Shown here piece by piece: positions 1 through 7,920 of a stretch of DNA of 64,000 bases (positions are counted from its first letter, which is position 1; each line of letters begins with the position of its first letter). Origin of the DNA: Haloarcula mannanilytica (GTDB lineage Archaea; Halobacteriota; Halobacteria; Halobacteriales; Haloarculaceae); contig NZ_BIXZ01000005.1 of assembly GCF_005406125.1 (NCBI RefSeq), forward strand, positions 186,001-250,000. Reading direction: 5' to 3'. The notes beneath the pieces are model-generated. The model ran no database searches. It was not told where the DNA came from and saw only the letters and a program-made list of their open reading frames with translations. A program made the translations under genes and the position numbers.

Positions 1-762
1 CTCGGGTCCGGCTTTCTCGACCGACTGCGCTTTCGCTGGCGCGCCTGGCGGGCCAGCTACGACGACGCGGACGCCGAGTCGGTGGCTTCGGCTGTCGACA
101 CCGTCCCGACGTTCCCGGTCGTCGGTCCACCAGGGATTGCTCCCGACGGGGCCACGCTGTACCCGGGGTGGCGGTACGGCGACGCGGCCGACCTCCCGTG
201 GCTCTGCTCTCAGTTCAACGTCGGCGGTGTCGTGGCGGGCTTCGGGGCCGGTGCGTTGGGAACGGCGGAGCCAAACGACAGCCCCGGATTCGACAGGGAC
301 TGCCACGACCGCCACGTCGACGGTGGCCTCGACGCGTCACAGGCGTATCAGGCCGGGGTCGTCCGCGAGGTCGCCGAGACGCTCCGGCAACGCAATGCGC
401 CGCTCATCATCGTTGACAGCCTCCGAGACTTGGGTGACGCGGGCATGGGTCTACTCGCCGCAGATGGGACCGAAAAGACGGCGTTCGGCGCTCTCGCCGA
501 CAGCTATGAGCCCACACAGGTAGTCCTCTCTGACTCGACACCCGGCGAGCGTGATATCGTTGTCATCCACGACCGGCCGGAAAAGGCGGACCTCACCGTG
601 GAGTGGGACTGTAATGGCGACCGCGAGCAGGCCGAACATACCGTCGGCCCGTTCGCCCGCGTCACCGTGGACACGCTCGCGCTCTCACCCGGTGATAACG
701 TGACACTTGCTGTCACTGACGGGGAAACTGTCGTCAAAAACGAGTACCGTATTAATGAGTAA
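1..762 (+). CDS. Glycosidase-like protein, C-terminal part (5' truncated by window edge)
   Basis: The reading frame is open from the first base, so the true start lies outside the window; 253 residues are visible. The middle part (about residues 95-165) has the look of the end of a TIM-barrel glycoside hydrolase: a DRHVDGG segment, a long helix, the strand APLIIVDSLRD, then a GMGLL-ADG-KTAF-ALADSYEP ending that resembles the C-terminal border of family 2-type glycosidase barrels. The last 85 residues are beta-strand rich and could form an Ig-like domain. No signal peptide or catalytic pair can be judged from this fragment. Family assignment is my inference; it could be an uncharacterised haloarchaeal exported or polysaccharide-related protein. 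Confidence 0.6.
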   Translation, partial: LGSGFLDRLRFRWRAWRASYDDADAESVASAVDTVPTFPVVGPPGIAPDGATLYPGWRYGDAADLPWLCSQFNVGGVVAGFGAGALGTAEPNDSPGFDRDCHDRHVDGGLDASQAYQAGVVREVAETLRQRNAPLIIVDSLRDLGDAGMGLLAADGTEKTAFGALADSYEPTQVVLSDSTPGERDIVVIHDRPEKADLTVEWDCNGDREQAEHTVGPFARVTVDTLALSPGDNVTLAVTDGETVVKNEYRINE

Positions 763-1029
763 TATATGTCCGTGATATACAAGGGTAAATCGGGATGGTA
801 TCGACCGGTTCACCCGCCGAATTAGGGCGTGTGAGGGGTTGACGCGGTATTCGTTGCACCGGAATGTTTAAACAATATCCACCGCTATTTGTAGACACCA
901 GAACGCTTCCGCGTTCAGGCAGTATCGCTTTCAGCCCAACATGAGAGGGAACCCTTGTTATTGGTGTCAGCCCCTCAGTAGTGGGCCGACTGTCTGTGCT
1001 GAAGCGGTGATGGCATAGAGGATTCAACA

Positions 1030-1920
1030 ATGGCAGACTCGATAGACGAATCAAAGAACGTTACAGTAACAGAAGAGGATCTCGAAAACAAATCGAAAGG
1101 CGAGCTTATCAAACTCGCCGGCCAGCTCCGCGACCGACGCAACGAGCTGAACCAGATGGCATCCGAGCGGGCCTCCGCCCGTGACGACCTGAACGCGAAG
1201 ACTCGCGAGAAGGTTGACGAAGCCCAAGAACACCGCGAGAAGCGCGACGAGCTCAACGAGCAAGTCCAGGAGCACAAGGACAAGCGCAACGAGCTCAACG
1301 CGGACGCAAACGAGCTGTTCGACAAGGTCGACAACCTGAAAAACGACCTCGAACTCGACGAGGGTACGTCGGTCGAACAACTCAAAGAGGAGATCGAGGA
1401 CCTCGAATTCAAGCAACAGACCGAAGTGCTCTCCTCGGAGGACGAGAAGGAGCTCATCGAGAAGATCGAGACCAAGCGCGAGAAGCTCCAGGAGAAACAG
1501 GAGAAGCTCGATCAGGGCGGCGACCTCGAAGAGCTCAAAGAGGAAGCGGAAGAGGTCCGCTCGGAAGCCTCAAAGCACCACCAGAAGGTCACGGAACTGG
1601 CCGACGAGGCCCAGAAGCACCACAACGAGATGATTGAGGCCTACCGCGAGGCCGACGAGATCCGTGACGAGGCCGACGAGAAACACGAGGAGTTCGTCGA
1701 AGCACAGGAAGCGGCCGACCAGCACCACGAGGACTTCGTCCGCGTCCAGAAGCGCCTGCGCGAACTCGACAAGAAGGAAGAAGAGCAGGAGCGCTCCCAG
1801 CGTGAGGAAAAGCAGGAAGCCGCTCGCGAGGAAGCCGAGGAGATTTATCAGAAGTTCAAGGAAGGCGAGACCCTCGACACCGAGGACCTGATGAAGCTCC
1901 AGAAGGCCGGCAAGCTGTAA
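1030..1920 (+). CDS. Archaeal coiled-coil protein (COG1340-like)
   Basis: A 296-residue, highly charged protein made almost wholly of heptad-compatible helix (about residues 15-270), rich in Glu, Lys and Arg with repeated EKRDELNE-type motifs and His pairs (HHQK, HHNE, HHED). There is no enzyme motif, membrane segment or signal peptide. It matches the general form of a coiled-coil family found across archaea; some genomes label it phosphoserine phosphatase, which nothing in this sequence supports. Its unusually high Lys content for a halophile is notable. A 267 bp spacer precedes it. LysE follows after 36 bp on the same strand, so co-transcription is possible. Biological role unknown. Confidence 0.85.
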   Translation: MADSIDESKNVTVTEEDLENKSKGELIKLAGQLRDRRNELNQMASERASARDDLNAKTREKVDEAQEHREKRDELNEQVQEHKDKRNELNADANELFDKVDNLKNDLELDEGTSVEQLKEEIEDLEFKQQTEVLSSEDEKELIEKIETKREKLQEKQEKLDQGGDLEELKEEAEEVRSEASKHHQKVTELADEAQKHHNEMIEAYREADEIRDEADEKHEEFVEAQEAADQHHEDFVRVQKRLRELDKKEEEQERSQREEKQEAAREEAEEIYQKFKEGETLDTEDLMKLQKAGKL

Positions 1921-1956
1921 TCTGCGGGATTTTCTCTCTGTTTTTACTGACTGTAG

Positions 1957-2658
1957 ATGCTTCACTCGCTCTCGCTTGGCCCGCTCCAGCTCGGCGCGTT
2001 CTCACTCGTCCCGACAGCCCTCGGTGGCGTCCTGTTCGGCCTCGCACTGGCCGCGCCGCCGGGGCCGATGAACGCCGTTATCGCTGAGGAAAGCGCACTA
2101 CGGGGCTGGCGGGCCGGCTTCTTCGCCGGTCTCGGCGCGATGACCGCCGACGCCTGTTTCTTCGTGCTCGCACTGCTTGGCGTCGCCACGATAATCACCG
2201 AAACGCCGGGGTTAGAGCGGGTGATGGTCAGTGCTGGCGGGCTCCTGATGCTCTGGTTCGCCTACGGAGCGGTACAGGACGCGCATACGGTCGCCGGGGC
2301 GGACTTATCAGCCACATCCGGAGAGAGTCGGGGCTTCCGCAAGGCGTTCGTGCTGGCGCTGACGAACCCCTATCAGGTCGCCTTCTGGCTCACCGTCGGC
2401 GTTGGCCTCCTCGAACCGGGCGTGGTCGACGTGGCGTCGTACGTGCCCGCGGTCGGAGCCGACGCGCTGACGGTCCAGACCGGCCACCCGGTGCTGTTGG
2501 CGGGGTTTTTCGGTGGGATCGGCCTCTGGATTACCGGGTTTCCAGCCACCATTGTCGCCGCGAGAAGCCGCATCGAACGACTCGCACCGCTAATCGCGTG
2601 GGCCAGCGCCGCCGTCCTCGCCGGAACCGGCGTTCTGTTCCTGCTGCGGGCGCTATGA
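1957..2658 (+). CDS. LysE/RhtB-family amino acid exporter
   Basis: A 233-residue inner-membrane protein with about six hydrophobic segments. The N-terminal motif AAPPGPMNAVIAEESALRGW followed by a glycine-rich helix is the hallmark of the LysE/RhtB translocator family, which exports amino acids or related small molecules. Length is usual for the family. The substrate cannot be read from the sequence. The gene lies 36 bp after the coiled-coil gene, and its 3' end overlaps the convergent HD-domain gene by 6 bp. Confidence 0.85.
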   Translation: MLHSLSLGPLQLGAFSLVPTALGGVLFGLALAAPPGPMNAVIAEESALRGWRAGFFAGLGAMTADACFFVLALLGVATIITETPGLERVMVSAGGLLMLWFAYGAVQDAHTVAGADLSATSGESRGFRKAFVLALTNPYQVAFWLTVGVGLLEPGVVDVASYVPAVGADALTVQTGHPVLLAGFFGGIGLWITGFPATIVAARSRIERLAPLIAWASAAVLAGTGVLFLLRAL

Positions 2659-3369
2659 GTCGCCCATCCCGGTCGCTACGTCGTCGAGGTCGTCCTCAAC
2701 GGTCATCTCGGCGACTTCCATCGTCAGCCACTCCTGGAACCAGCGGGTCCGCTTGAGTCGCTGGTGGACGATGGACTCGGCCGTGTCGCTCTCGACGCGC
2801 TCGCGTGCGTCCTCGCCGCGCTCAATGACCCGATCGACCATCTCGGCCGAATCCATGTGGGTCCGGGACTCATAGCCCATGCGCAACAGCATCAGGGCGG
2901 TCCCGTTCGCGCCGACCTTGTCGAGGATGTCGGCCTCGATGAGACACTGGACCTCCAGGGGCAGGTCGTCCAGCGGGCCCTGGTAAGAGTGTGCCTCGAC
3001 GGCGGCGCAGACCTGTTCGATAAACGATTCCGGGTAGTCACCGTGTGCCGTCAGATACTCGCGCGCGATCCGAGCGCCGGCCTCCGCGTGGAGGTCCTGC
3101 TCGGCCTCTAGTTTCGCGATGTCGTGAAACAACGCAGCCACGCGGGTCACGTCCACGTTCGCCCCCTCCTTGCGGGCGATCTTCGTTGCGATGTCGACAA
3201 CGTTGAGGATGTGATTGAAACGGTATTCCGCGGAGTGCCACGGGTACCAGCGCATACGGCCGCCCTCTTCTTCGTTTTCGACGCTCGCCGCGAGATAGTC
3301 GTGGACGAACTCCTTCATGTCCTCGAACGCGTCGGCTGAGACAGGTGACTCCCTAATCTCGACGCCCAC
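2653..3369 (-). CDS. HD-domain metal-dependent phosphohydrolase
   Basis: A 238-residue soluble protein of the HD superfamily. The metal-binding signature is present: a leading His in the helix beginning HILNVVDIA, the HD pair in ALFHDIAKLE, a His in DLHAEAG and a downstream Asp in EADILDKVGA. Such proteins hydrolyse phosphomonoesters or phosphodiesters, often of nucleotides; the substrate is unknown here. The start taken is GTG; a later Met (about residue 19, MKEFVHDYL) is an alternative. The C-terminal tail is acidic. Monocistronic by layout, convergent with the LysE gene. Confidence 0.85.
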   Translation of the reverse strand: MGVEIRESPVSADAFEDMKEFVHDYLAASVENEEEGGRMRWYPWHSAEYRFNHILNVVDIATKIARKEGANVDVTRVAALFHDIAKLEAEQDLHAEAGARIAREYLTAHGDYPESFIEQVCAAVEAHSYQGPLDDLPLEVQCLIEADILDKVGANGTALMLLRMGYESRTHMDSAEMVDRVIERGEDARERVESDTAESIVHQRLKRTRWFQEWLTMEVAEMTVEDDLDDVATGMGDS

Positions 3370-3598
3370 AGCACCACCTCCGGAGACGGATTTCGATAGT
3401 CATCTTACACATATAGAGGTACGTTCGACTCTTTAGCGTTACGACAGGGAGAACGGATGCCACACCCGTCATTTGTGGGTACAAACAGCGGGCAAAAACA
3501 ATCCGTTTCCAATAAACTGTCCAGACCGAGAGACAAGAATCGCGGCCATCAGCGATGCAGCGTCGGTCAGCGCCCGTATCAGGGACCGCCCAGCCGTA

Positions 3599-3617
3599 GT
3601 TCCCAGCGGCTGGGAAC
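3599..3617. promoter_or_regulatory. Perfect 9 bp dyad upstream of a TATA-like box
   Basis: The arms GTTCCCAGC and GCTGGGAAC are perfectly complementary around a single central G. A T-rich, TATA-like stretch (about 3629-3637) follows, 22-30 bp before the ATG of the small membrane protein at 3659, consistent with a leaderless haloarchaeal promoter. The dyad therefore sits where an activator or repressor could bind. No regulator is identified. Confidence 0.35.
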
Positions 3618-3658
3618 CTTAGTCCGGCTTTTTAGCGCTAGTCAATAAATTAGGACAT

Positions 3659-3856
3659 ATGTCTCTCCAGCCACTCCACATGCCCGTCGGCGACGTGCCG
3701 GTCGTCGCCCACGCAGTGAACGAACACGCGGTGACGGACGTGCTCGTCGGCGTCGGTATCGCCCTGTGTCTGTTCGGACTGTACTACAGACTGATACTCC
3801 TCCCGGCGAATAGACAAGAGTCATCACAACGCAGAGGGGGCCAGTCGCCGCCGTAA
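3659..3856 (+). CDS. Small single-span membrane protein
   Basis: A 65-residue protein with one clear hydrophobic helix (about residues 26-48, DVLVGVGIALCLFGLYYRLILL region), a short N-terminal part and a polar Arg/Gln/Pro-rich tail. A TATA-like box lies about 25 bp upstream of the ATG, and codon composition fits the neighbours, which supports it being real. Its stop codon abuts the stop of the convergent GNAT gene with no spacer. Function unknown; it resembles the many short haloarchaeal membrane proteins without named family. Confidence 0.6.
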   Translation: MSLQPLHMPVGDVPVVAHAVNEHAVTDVLVGVGIALCLFGLYYRLILLPANRQESSQRRGGQSPP

Positions 3857-4582
3857 TTACAGGTAGGCGGCGTCCCAGCGCATCGGCTTGCGGACGTTCC
3901 CGCAGTTGTCACATTCGATGCGCCCCATCGAGTCCATCGCGTTCGCTAACGTCTCGCAGTTACTACAGTAGTAGCCGTAGCGGTCGCTCCCGTCCTCTGT
4001 GACGTGGACAACGTGGAACGGCGCCATCGATCCGGATTCGTGGTTGTTGTGGTCGACGTAGACCGTCTGTCCGTCATCCGCTACCGGTTCGCGGCCGAGT
4101 TCCGCGGCGTCGGTGTAGAGGTTCTCGACGTAGGTCCGCCCGGCAATGTCGACTTCGCCCGTTCCGGCGCGTTCGAAGCCGCGGTCCTCGTAGAAGCTGT
4201 TGCCCTCGACGTTGTCGGCCAGCACGCGTCCCTGGAGGGTCTCAGCCCCCCGGTCGTGAAGCGCCCGGTGGGTCTCGTCGAACAGCGCCGACCCGATGCC
4301 CTCACCGCGGTACGCCGGATCAACGTGGAGCCAGAGAATGGTCCCGATACTGTCGCCCGACAGAACGCTCTCGGAGAGGCCGACCACCTGTCCATCCTGA
4401 TCGGCGACGAGGATAACCCTGTCCTCCCCGTCGAGTACCTCCGTGATGCGCTCCTCGTCGTACCACTCTTCGATTGCGCTCGTAATCGCCTTCGGCCCCA
4501 GCGAATACGACGCCTCCAGTGATCGCCGCGCCACGTCACGGATAGCCGGCCTGTCCGACGGCTTCGCTTCTCGGATTTCCAT
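3857..4582 (-). CDS. GNAT N-acetyltransferase fused to a zinc ribbon (DUF5816-like)
   Basis: Residues 1 to about 155 form a GNAT acyltransferase: the acetyl-CoA-binding strand and loop (WLHVDPAYRGEGIGSALF) and the closing strand (NSFYEDRGFERAG) are clear. Residues 165-241 carry a haloarchaeal zinc ribbon with CSNC and CDNC knuckles and the ending MGRIECDNCGNVRKPMRWDAA, which matches my memory of DUF5816. The fusion suggests an acetyltransferase targeted by the ribbon to a protein or nucleic acid partner; substrate unknown. Cytoplasmic and soluble. Stands alone between a convergent gene and tRNA-Gln. Confidence 0.85.
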   Translation of the reverse strand: MEIREAKPSDRPAIRDVARRSLEASYSLGPKAITSAIEEWYDEERITEVLDGEDRVILVADQDGQVVGLSESVLSGDSIGTILWLHVDPAYRGEGIGSALFDETHRALHDRGAETLQGRVLADNVEGNSFYEDRGFERAGTGEVDIAGRTYVENLYTDAAELGREPVADDGQTVYVDHNNHESGSMAPFHVVHVTEDGSDRYGYYCSNCETLANAMDSMGRIECDNCGNVRKPMRWDAAYL

Positions 4583-4788
4583 ATGGGGCTAGTTGACACG
4601 GACCATCATAAATCTACAGTTCGATGTCAGAATTCGGGACACACGTTAGCTATTCAGGCCGGCACATCGGGATTTGTGGTCTCCATCGGTGTTGATCCAC
4701 ATACTATCAACATCTTTCCATGTCTGGCCCATGCTCGCAAGAATGGCCGCGAGGATATTTCGTGCTCATACGGTCGGTTGCAGGAAAA

Positions 4789-4861
4789 TAGTCCCGGGCG
4801 GATTCGAACCGCCGTCAAGGGCTCCAAAGGCCCTTATGATTGGCCACTACACCACGGGACT
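4789..4861 (-). tRNA. tRNA-Gln (anticodon TTG)
   Basis: On the minus strand all arms fold. The acceptor AGTCCCG pairs with CGGGACT. The anticodon stem AGGGC/GCCCT holds loop CTTTGGA, giving TTG at positions 34-36 and so reading CAA. A four-base variable region follows. The T arm GGCGG-TTCGAAT-CCGCC is followed by discriminator A. CCA is not encoded. The D arm GTGTAGTGGCCAATC is the one typical of archaeal tRNA-Gln. In archaea this tRNA is usually charged with Glu and then amidated by GatDE (family knowledge). No intron. Confidence 0.95.
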
Positions 4862-4894
4862 TCACTCACTACGTTCGCTTGACCCGCGAGAGTC

Positions 4895-4989
4895 GCAATT
4901 CCGAGGAATTGCTCACCACCACGGGACTTCGTTTCGCTCGTCCCGTGTACCTCGCAGAACCGTCCGGTTCTGCTCACCACCACGGGACT
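4895..4989. repeat. Two copies of the tRNA-Gln 5' end, each joined to a perfect palindrome
   Basis: Read on the tRNA strand, the first 11 bases of tRNA-Gln recur twice on its 5' side within AGTCCCGTGGTGGTGAGC (4972-4989 and 4911-4928), spaced 61 bp. Each copy runs directly into a perfect inverted repeat with a 2-base centre: GCAGAACCG/CGGTTCTGC at 4954-4973 and GCAATTCC/GGAATTGC at 4895-4912. The copies lack the rest of the tRNA, so they are not genes. They may be scars of repeated insertion or recombination at the tRNA. Confidence 0.75.
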
Positions 4990-5063
4990 GCACTCACTTT
5001 CAGCGAGCTAACCGTGTTCGGAATAATCGACGGAACGCACTTGAACGCTTCGAGAGACAGCGG

Positions 5064-5498
5064 TCAGTCGCTGGTGACCTCGGCCTCGACTTCGAGCAGG
5101 CCACAGACATCGCCCTCGGGGTCGAAACAGTCCGGACACTGCGGTTCGCGGTCGATAATGGTGTCCAGCCGCTCGGCCACCGTTTCGTCGATGACGCCCT
5201 CCAGTTGCTTGGCCTCGGCCCGGAACTCCTCGACTTCCAGCACTTCGATGAGGAACCGCTCGATGATGCAGTAGTTCTGGAGCGCATCTCGTGCCTGTGT
5301 GATCCCGTCGTCGGTGAGATCGACACCCTTGTACTTCTCGTGGTTCAGCAGTCCACGGTCCTCGAGCTTCCCGATCATTTCGTTGGCGCTGGCCGGGCTG
5401 ACATCGAGCATGTCGGCCACGTCGCCAGTCGACGCCGGTCCGTCTTCTTGCTGTTGGGTGAGATAGATCGCTTTCAGATACTGGGCCTGCGTGTTCAT
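5064..5498 (-). CDS. sirR: DtxR/SirR-family metal-dependent transcriptional regulator
   Basis: A 144-residue repressor of the DtxR/MntR family. Residues 1-60 are the winged helix (YLKAIYLTQQQEDGPASTGDVADMLDVSPASANEMI), and residues 65-130 are the dimerisation and metal-binding part with the usual E/C/H-type ligands (CIIERFLIEVLEVEEF, then EGVIDETVAERLD). The C-terminus carries an extra CPDC...C cluster, as in haloarchaeal SirR proteins. No SH3-like third domain. Its ATG overlaps the stop of the ferritin-like gene by 4 bp, so the two are almost certainly co-transcribed and coupled to iron or manganese status. Confidence 0.9.
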   Translation of the reverse strand: MNTQAQYLKAIYLTQQQEDGPASTGDVADMLDVSPASANEMIGKLEDRGLLNHEKYKGVDLTDDGITQARDALQNYCIIERFLIEVLEVEEFRAEAKQLEGVIDETVAERLDTIIDREPQCPDCFDPEGDVCGLLEVEAEVTSD

Positions 5499-5977
5499 TG
5501 GTGGTCCTCCATCAGGTCGGTCACGTCTTCGACTCCCTCCGCCTCGTCTTCGCGGATCTCCGAGAGCACGTCGAGCAGCCGCTCGCGGTCGATAGTGAAC
5601 GTCACGTCTGAGGCCTCGATAGCTTCGATCAGGTCATCGTAGAACTTGTACGCCGTCTCCTCGTTACAGAGTTGGTCGTACAGCACCCCATCGAAGTCCT
5701 TGTCGGCCTCGTACTGGGCTTCGACCAGCATCTCGATCTCCTCGAACGGAACGGTATCGGCTTCGAGGTCGTCGATGAGGTCCTCCAGTTGTCGGCGATG
5801 CTCGGCCGACTCCAGTTCGGCATGTTCAAGCAGGTCGAGTATCGCCTGATCGTGTTCACCACTTGTTTCCTCCGCGTGCTTTGCGGACCGTGCCTCGACG
5901 ACCTCTTCAAGGACGATACCGATCTGTAGCAACCGGGCGAGCTGATGGTCGGATACGACCGGCTGTGTGAGACTCAC
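5495..5977 (-). CDS. Ferritin-like/rubrerythrin-like four-helix protein
   Basis: An all-helical acidic protein of about 160 residues with glutamates spaced as in ferritin-like diiron proteins (EEVVEARSAKHAEE, EHAELESAEHRRQLE, EAQYEADKDFD, NEETAYKFYDDL). The start chosen is the GTG giving VSLTQPVV, because a G-rich Shine-Dalgarno-like GGGGG lies just upstream; an upstream GTG at 6016 is possible. It is translationally coupled to the DtxR-family gene, which suggests metal storage or oxidative protection under that regulator (inference). It might instead lack a diiron centre and serve as a partner; the ligand set was not verified structurally. Confidence 0.8.
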   Translation of the reverse strand: MSLTQPVVSDHQLARLLQIGIVLEEVVEARSAKHAEETSGEHDQAILDLLEHAELESAEHRRQLEDLIDDLEADTVPFEEIEMLVEAQYEADKDFDGVLYDQLCNEETAYKFYDDLIEAIEASDVTFTIDRERLLDVLSEIREDEAEGVEDVTDLMEDHQ

Positions 5978-6215
5978 GGCAACACCCCCACTCGGCGCTG
6001 TGCTGCAGTCATACACGTAGTTCGGGGAGGCCCGGACTTAAGCGGTTCCCTGTCGCCGGACCGCATCCCCCGGTCGCACCGCTTCGAACGCCCCGCTAAT
6101 CACGACTCAACAGCTGAGACTGAGACTGTCGGTGGCGGCCACAAACACCCGAATCAGTCTGTGAGCCAATCGGCACCCGAAACTACCAGATAGTGGGGCA
6201 CGGTAGCAACAAATA

Positions 6216-7847
6216 ATGGTTGAGAATGACTGGCACGAAGATGCGGTCATCTACACCCTGGACGTAAAGACGTTCAACGACAGCGATGGCGATGGCTGGG
6301 GTGATTTCCAGGGACTCATCGACAAACTCGACTACATCGAGGACCTCGGCGTCACCTGTCTCTGGCTCCGGCCGTTTTACCCGAGTCCGCTGCGGGACAA
6401 CGGCTACGACGTGGCAGACTACTACGGCGTCCACGACCGCATGGGCACACTTGATGACTTCCGGGAACTCACCGAGCGCGCCCACGACCGCGGTATCCGC
6501 GTCCTCACCGACCTCGTGTTCAACCACACCTCGACCGACCACGAGTGGTTTCAGCGTGCCCGCGCGGACCCGGACTCGGAGTACCACGACTACTACCTGT
6601 GGACCAGTCACCTTGAGGACGCGTACAAGACCACGAACATCTTCCCCGACCGCGAGGACGGCGTCTGGAGCTACGACGAGGCTGCCGGTAAGCACTACTT
6701 CCACCAGTTCTATCACCACCAGCCGGACCTCAACGTTGCCAACCCCGCCGTCCGCGGGGAAATCCACGACGTGATGCGCTTCTGGCTGGACCAGGGGGCC
6801 GACGGCTTCCGAATCGACGCCGCCCACCCGATGCTCCTTCCGAAGGGCCACAACGGGACAACCGAGGACATAGAGCTGTTCAAAGAGCTGAAACGCGTCG
6901 TCACGGAGGCGAAAGACCACGCCGTCCTCCTCGCCGAAGCCGACGACGAGCCGGAACACCTCGACTACTACTTCGGCGAGGGCGAGGCGTTCGACCTCAT
7001 GTTCAACTTCGTTCTGAACGCCCACATGGTGTACGGTGTCGGCGTCAAAGATACCTGGCCGCTCCACCGCGCGAACGAGGTCTTGCCGGACATCTCCGGG
7101 GTCGGCCAGTGGGCGAACTTCCTCCGGAACCACGACGAGTGGAATCTCCTGAAACTACCTCACGAAGCGTTGGAGCATGCCCGTGACTATTTCGGCCCCG
7201 ACGACGGCTCCGCGTGGATTTTCGGCCGCGGTCACCGACTCCGACTAGCGGACCTCTTCGGCCACGACCACGACCGCATCGCGATGGCCCACAGCCTCCT
7301 CTTCGCGTATCCGGGGACACCGGTGGTCCTCTCGGGCGATGAAATCGGCATGGGATCGGACCTGTGGCTCGACGAACGGGAGTCGGTCCGAACGCCGATG
7401 CAGTGGGACAACACCGAGAATGGCGGCTTCTCGACGGCCGACCGCGAGGACTGCTACAACCCACCCGTCGTCGGCACCGAGTACAGCTACGAACATATCA
7501 ACGTCGCCGACCAGCAGGGAGACCCCAACTCGCTCCTCTCACGCATTCAGAACGTCACTGACGCCCGCAAGCGCAATCCCGAACTCAGCGACGGCGACCT
7601 TCACCTCGCTGGGTCGGGGCACAAGGACGTGCTCGTCCACCGCGTCGACACCGACGACATCGCGTTCATTTTCGCCCACAACTTCGCCGACGAGTACCGC
7701 GAGCCAGTGCTCCAGTGGGAGGTCCCCGATGCCGACACGTCGAAAGAACTCGGCGATGGCGGCTACCACATCGAAGACAGCGGCGTCACCTTCCTGCTGG
7801 ACCCGTGTGATTACGTCTGGCTTCGCGGGGACAAGTCCGACTGGTGA
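6216..7847 (+). CDS. treS: GH13 alpha-amylase-family enzyme, probable trehalose synthase
   Basis: 543 residues with a complete GH13 catalytic barrel: nucleophile Asp201 in FRIDAA, acid/base Glu241 in LLAEADDEP, third carboxylate Asp307 in RNHDEW, and the DVKTFNDSDGDGWGDF start typical of maltose alpha-D-glucosyltransferase (trehalose synthase) and alpha-glucosidase subgroups. The N-terminal WHEDAVIYTLDVKTF and FLRNHDEW signatures favour TreS, which interconverts maltose and trehalose. The C-terminal beta domain (from about residue 450) is present; there is no fused maltokinase. No signal peptide, so cytoplasmic. Trehalose is a compatible solute in some haloarchaea, so osmoprotection is plausible. 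It stands alone and is convergent with sufD. Confidence 0.85.
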   Translation: MVENDWHEDAVIYTLDVKTFNDSDGDGWGDFQGLIDKLDYIEDLGVTCLWLRPFYPSPLRDNGYDVADYYGVHDRMGTLDDFRELTERAHDRGIRVLTDLVFNHTSTDHEWFQRARADPDSEYHDYYLWTSHLEDAYKTTNIFPDREDGVWSYDEAAGKHYFHQFYHHQPDLNVANPAVRGEIHDVMRFWLDQGADGFRIDAAHPMLLPKGHNGTTEDIELFKELKRVVTEAKDHAVLLAEADDEPEHLDYYFGEGEAFDLMFNFVLNAHMVYGVGVKDTWPLHRANEVLPDISGVGQWANFLRNHDEWNLLKLPHEALEHARDYFGPDDGSAWIFGRGHRLRLADLFGHDHDRIAMAHSLLFAYPGTPVVLSGDEIGMGSDLWLDERESVRTPMQWDNTENGGFSTADREDCYNPPVVGTEYSYEHINVADQQGDPNSLLSRIQNVTDARKRNPELSDGDLHLAGSGHKDVLVHRVDTDDIAFIFAHNFADEYREPVLQWEVPDADTSKELGDGGYHIEDSGVTFLLDPCDYVWLRGDKSDW

Positions 7848-7920
7848 CTGTCCGAGGGCGATTTGTAGTACCGGAAAACTGCAAAATAAAACACTTGCTC
7901 GCAGGCAGACCGCGCTCGCG

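Noticed and set aside
3457-3648. Short frame upstream of the small membrane protein
   Set aside because: Ser/Arg/Gln-rich, runs over the dyad and the TATA-like box, and has no promoter or start context of its own.
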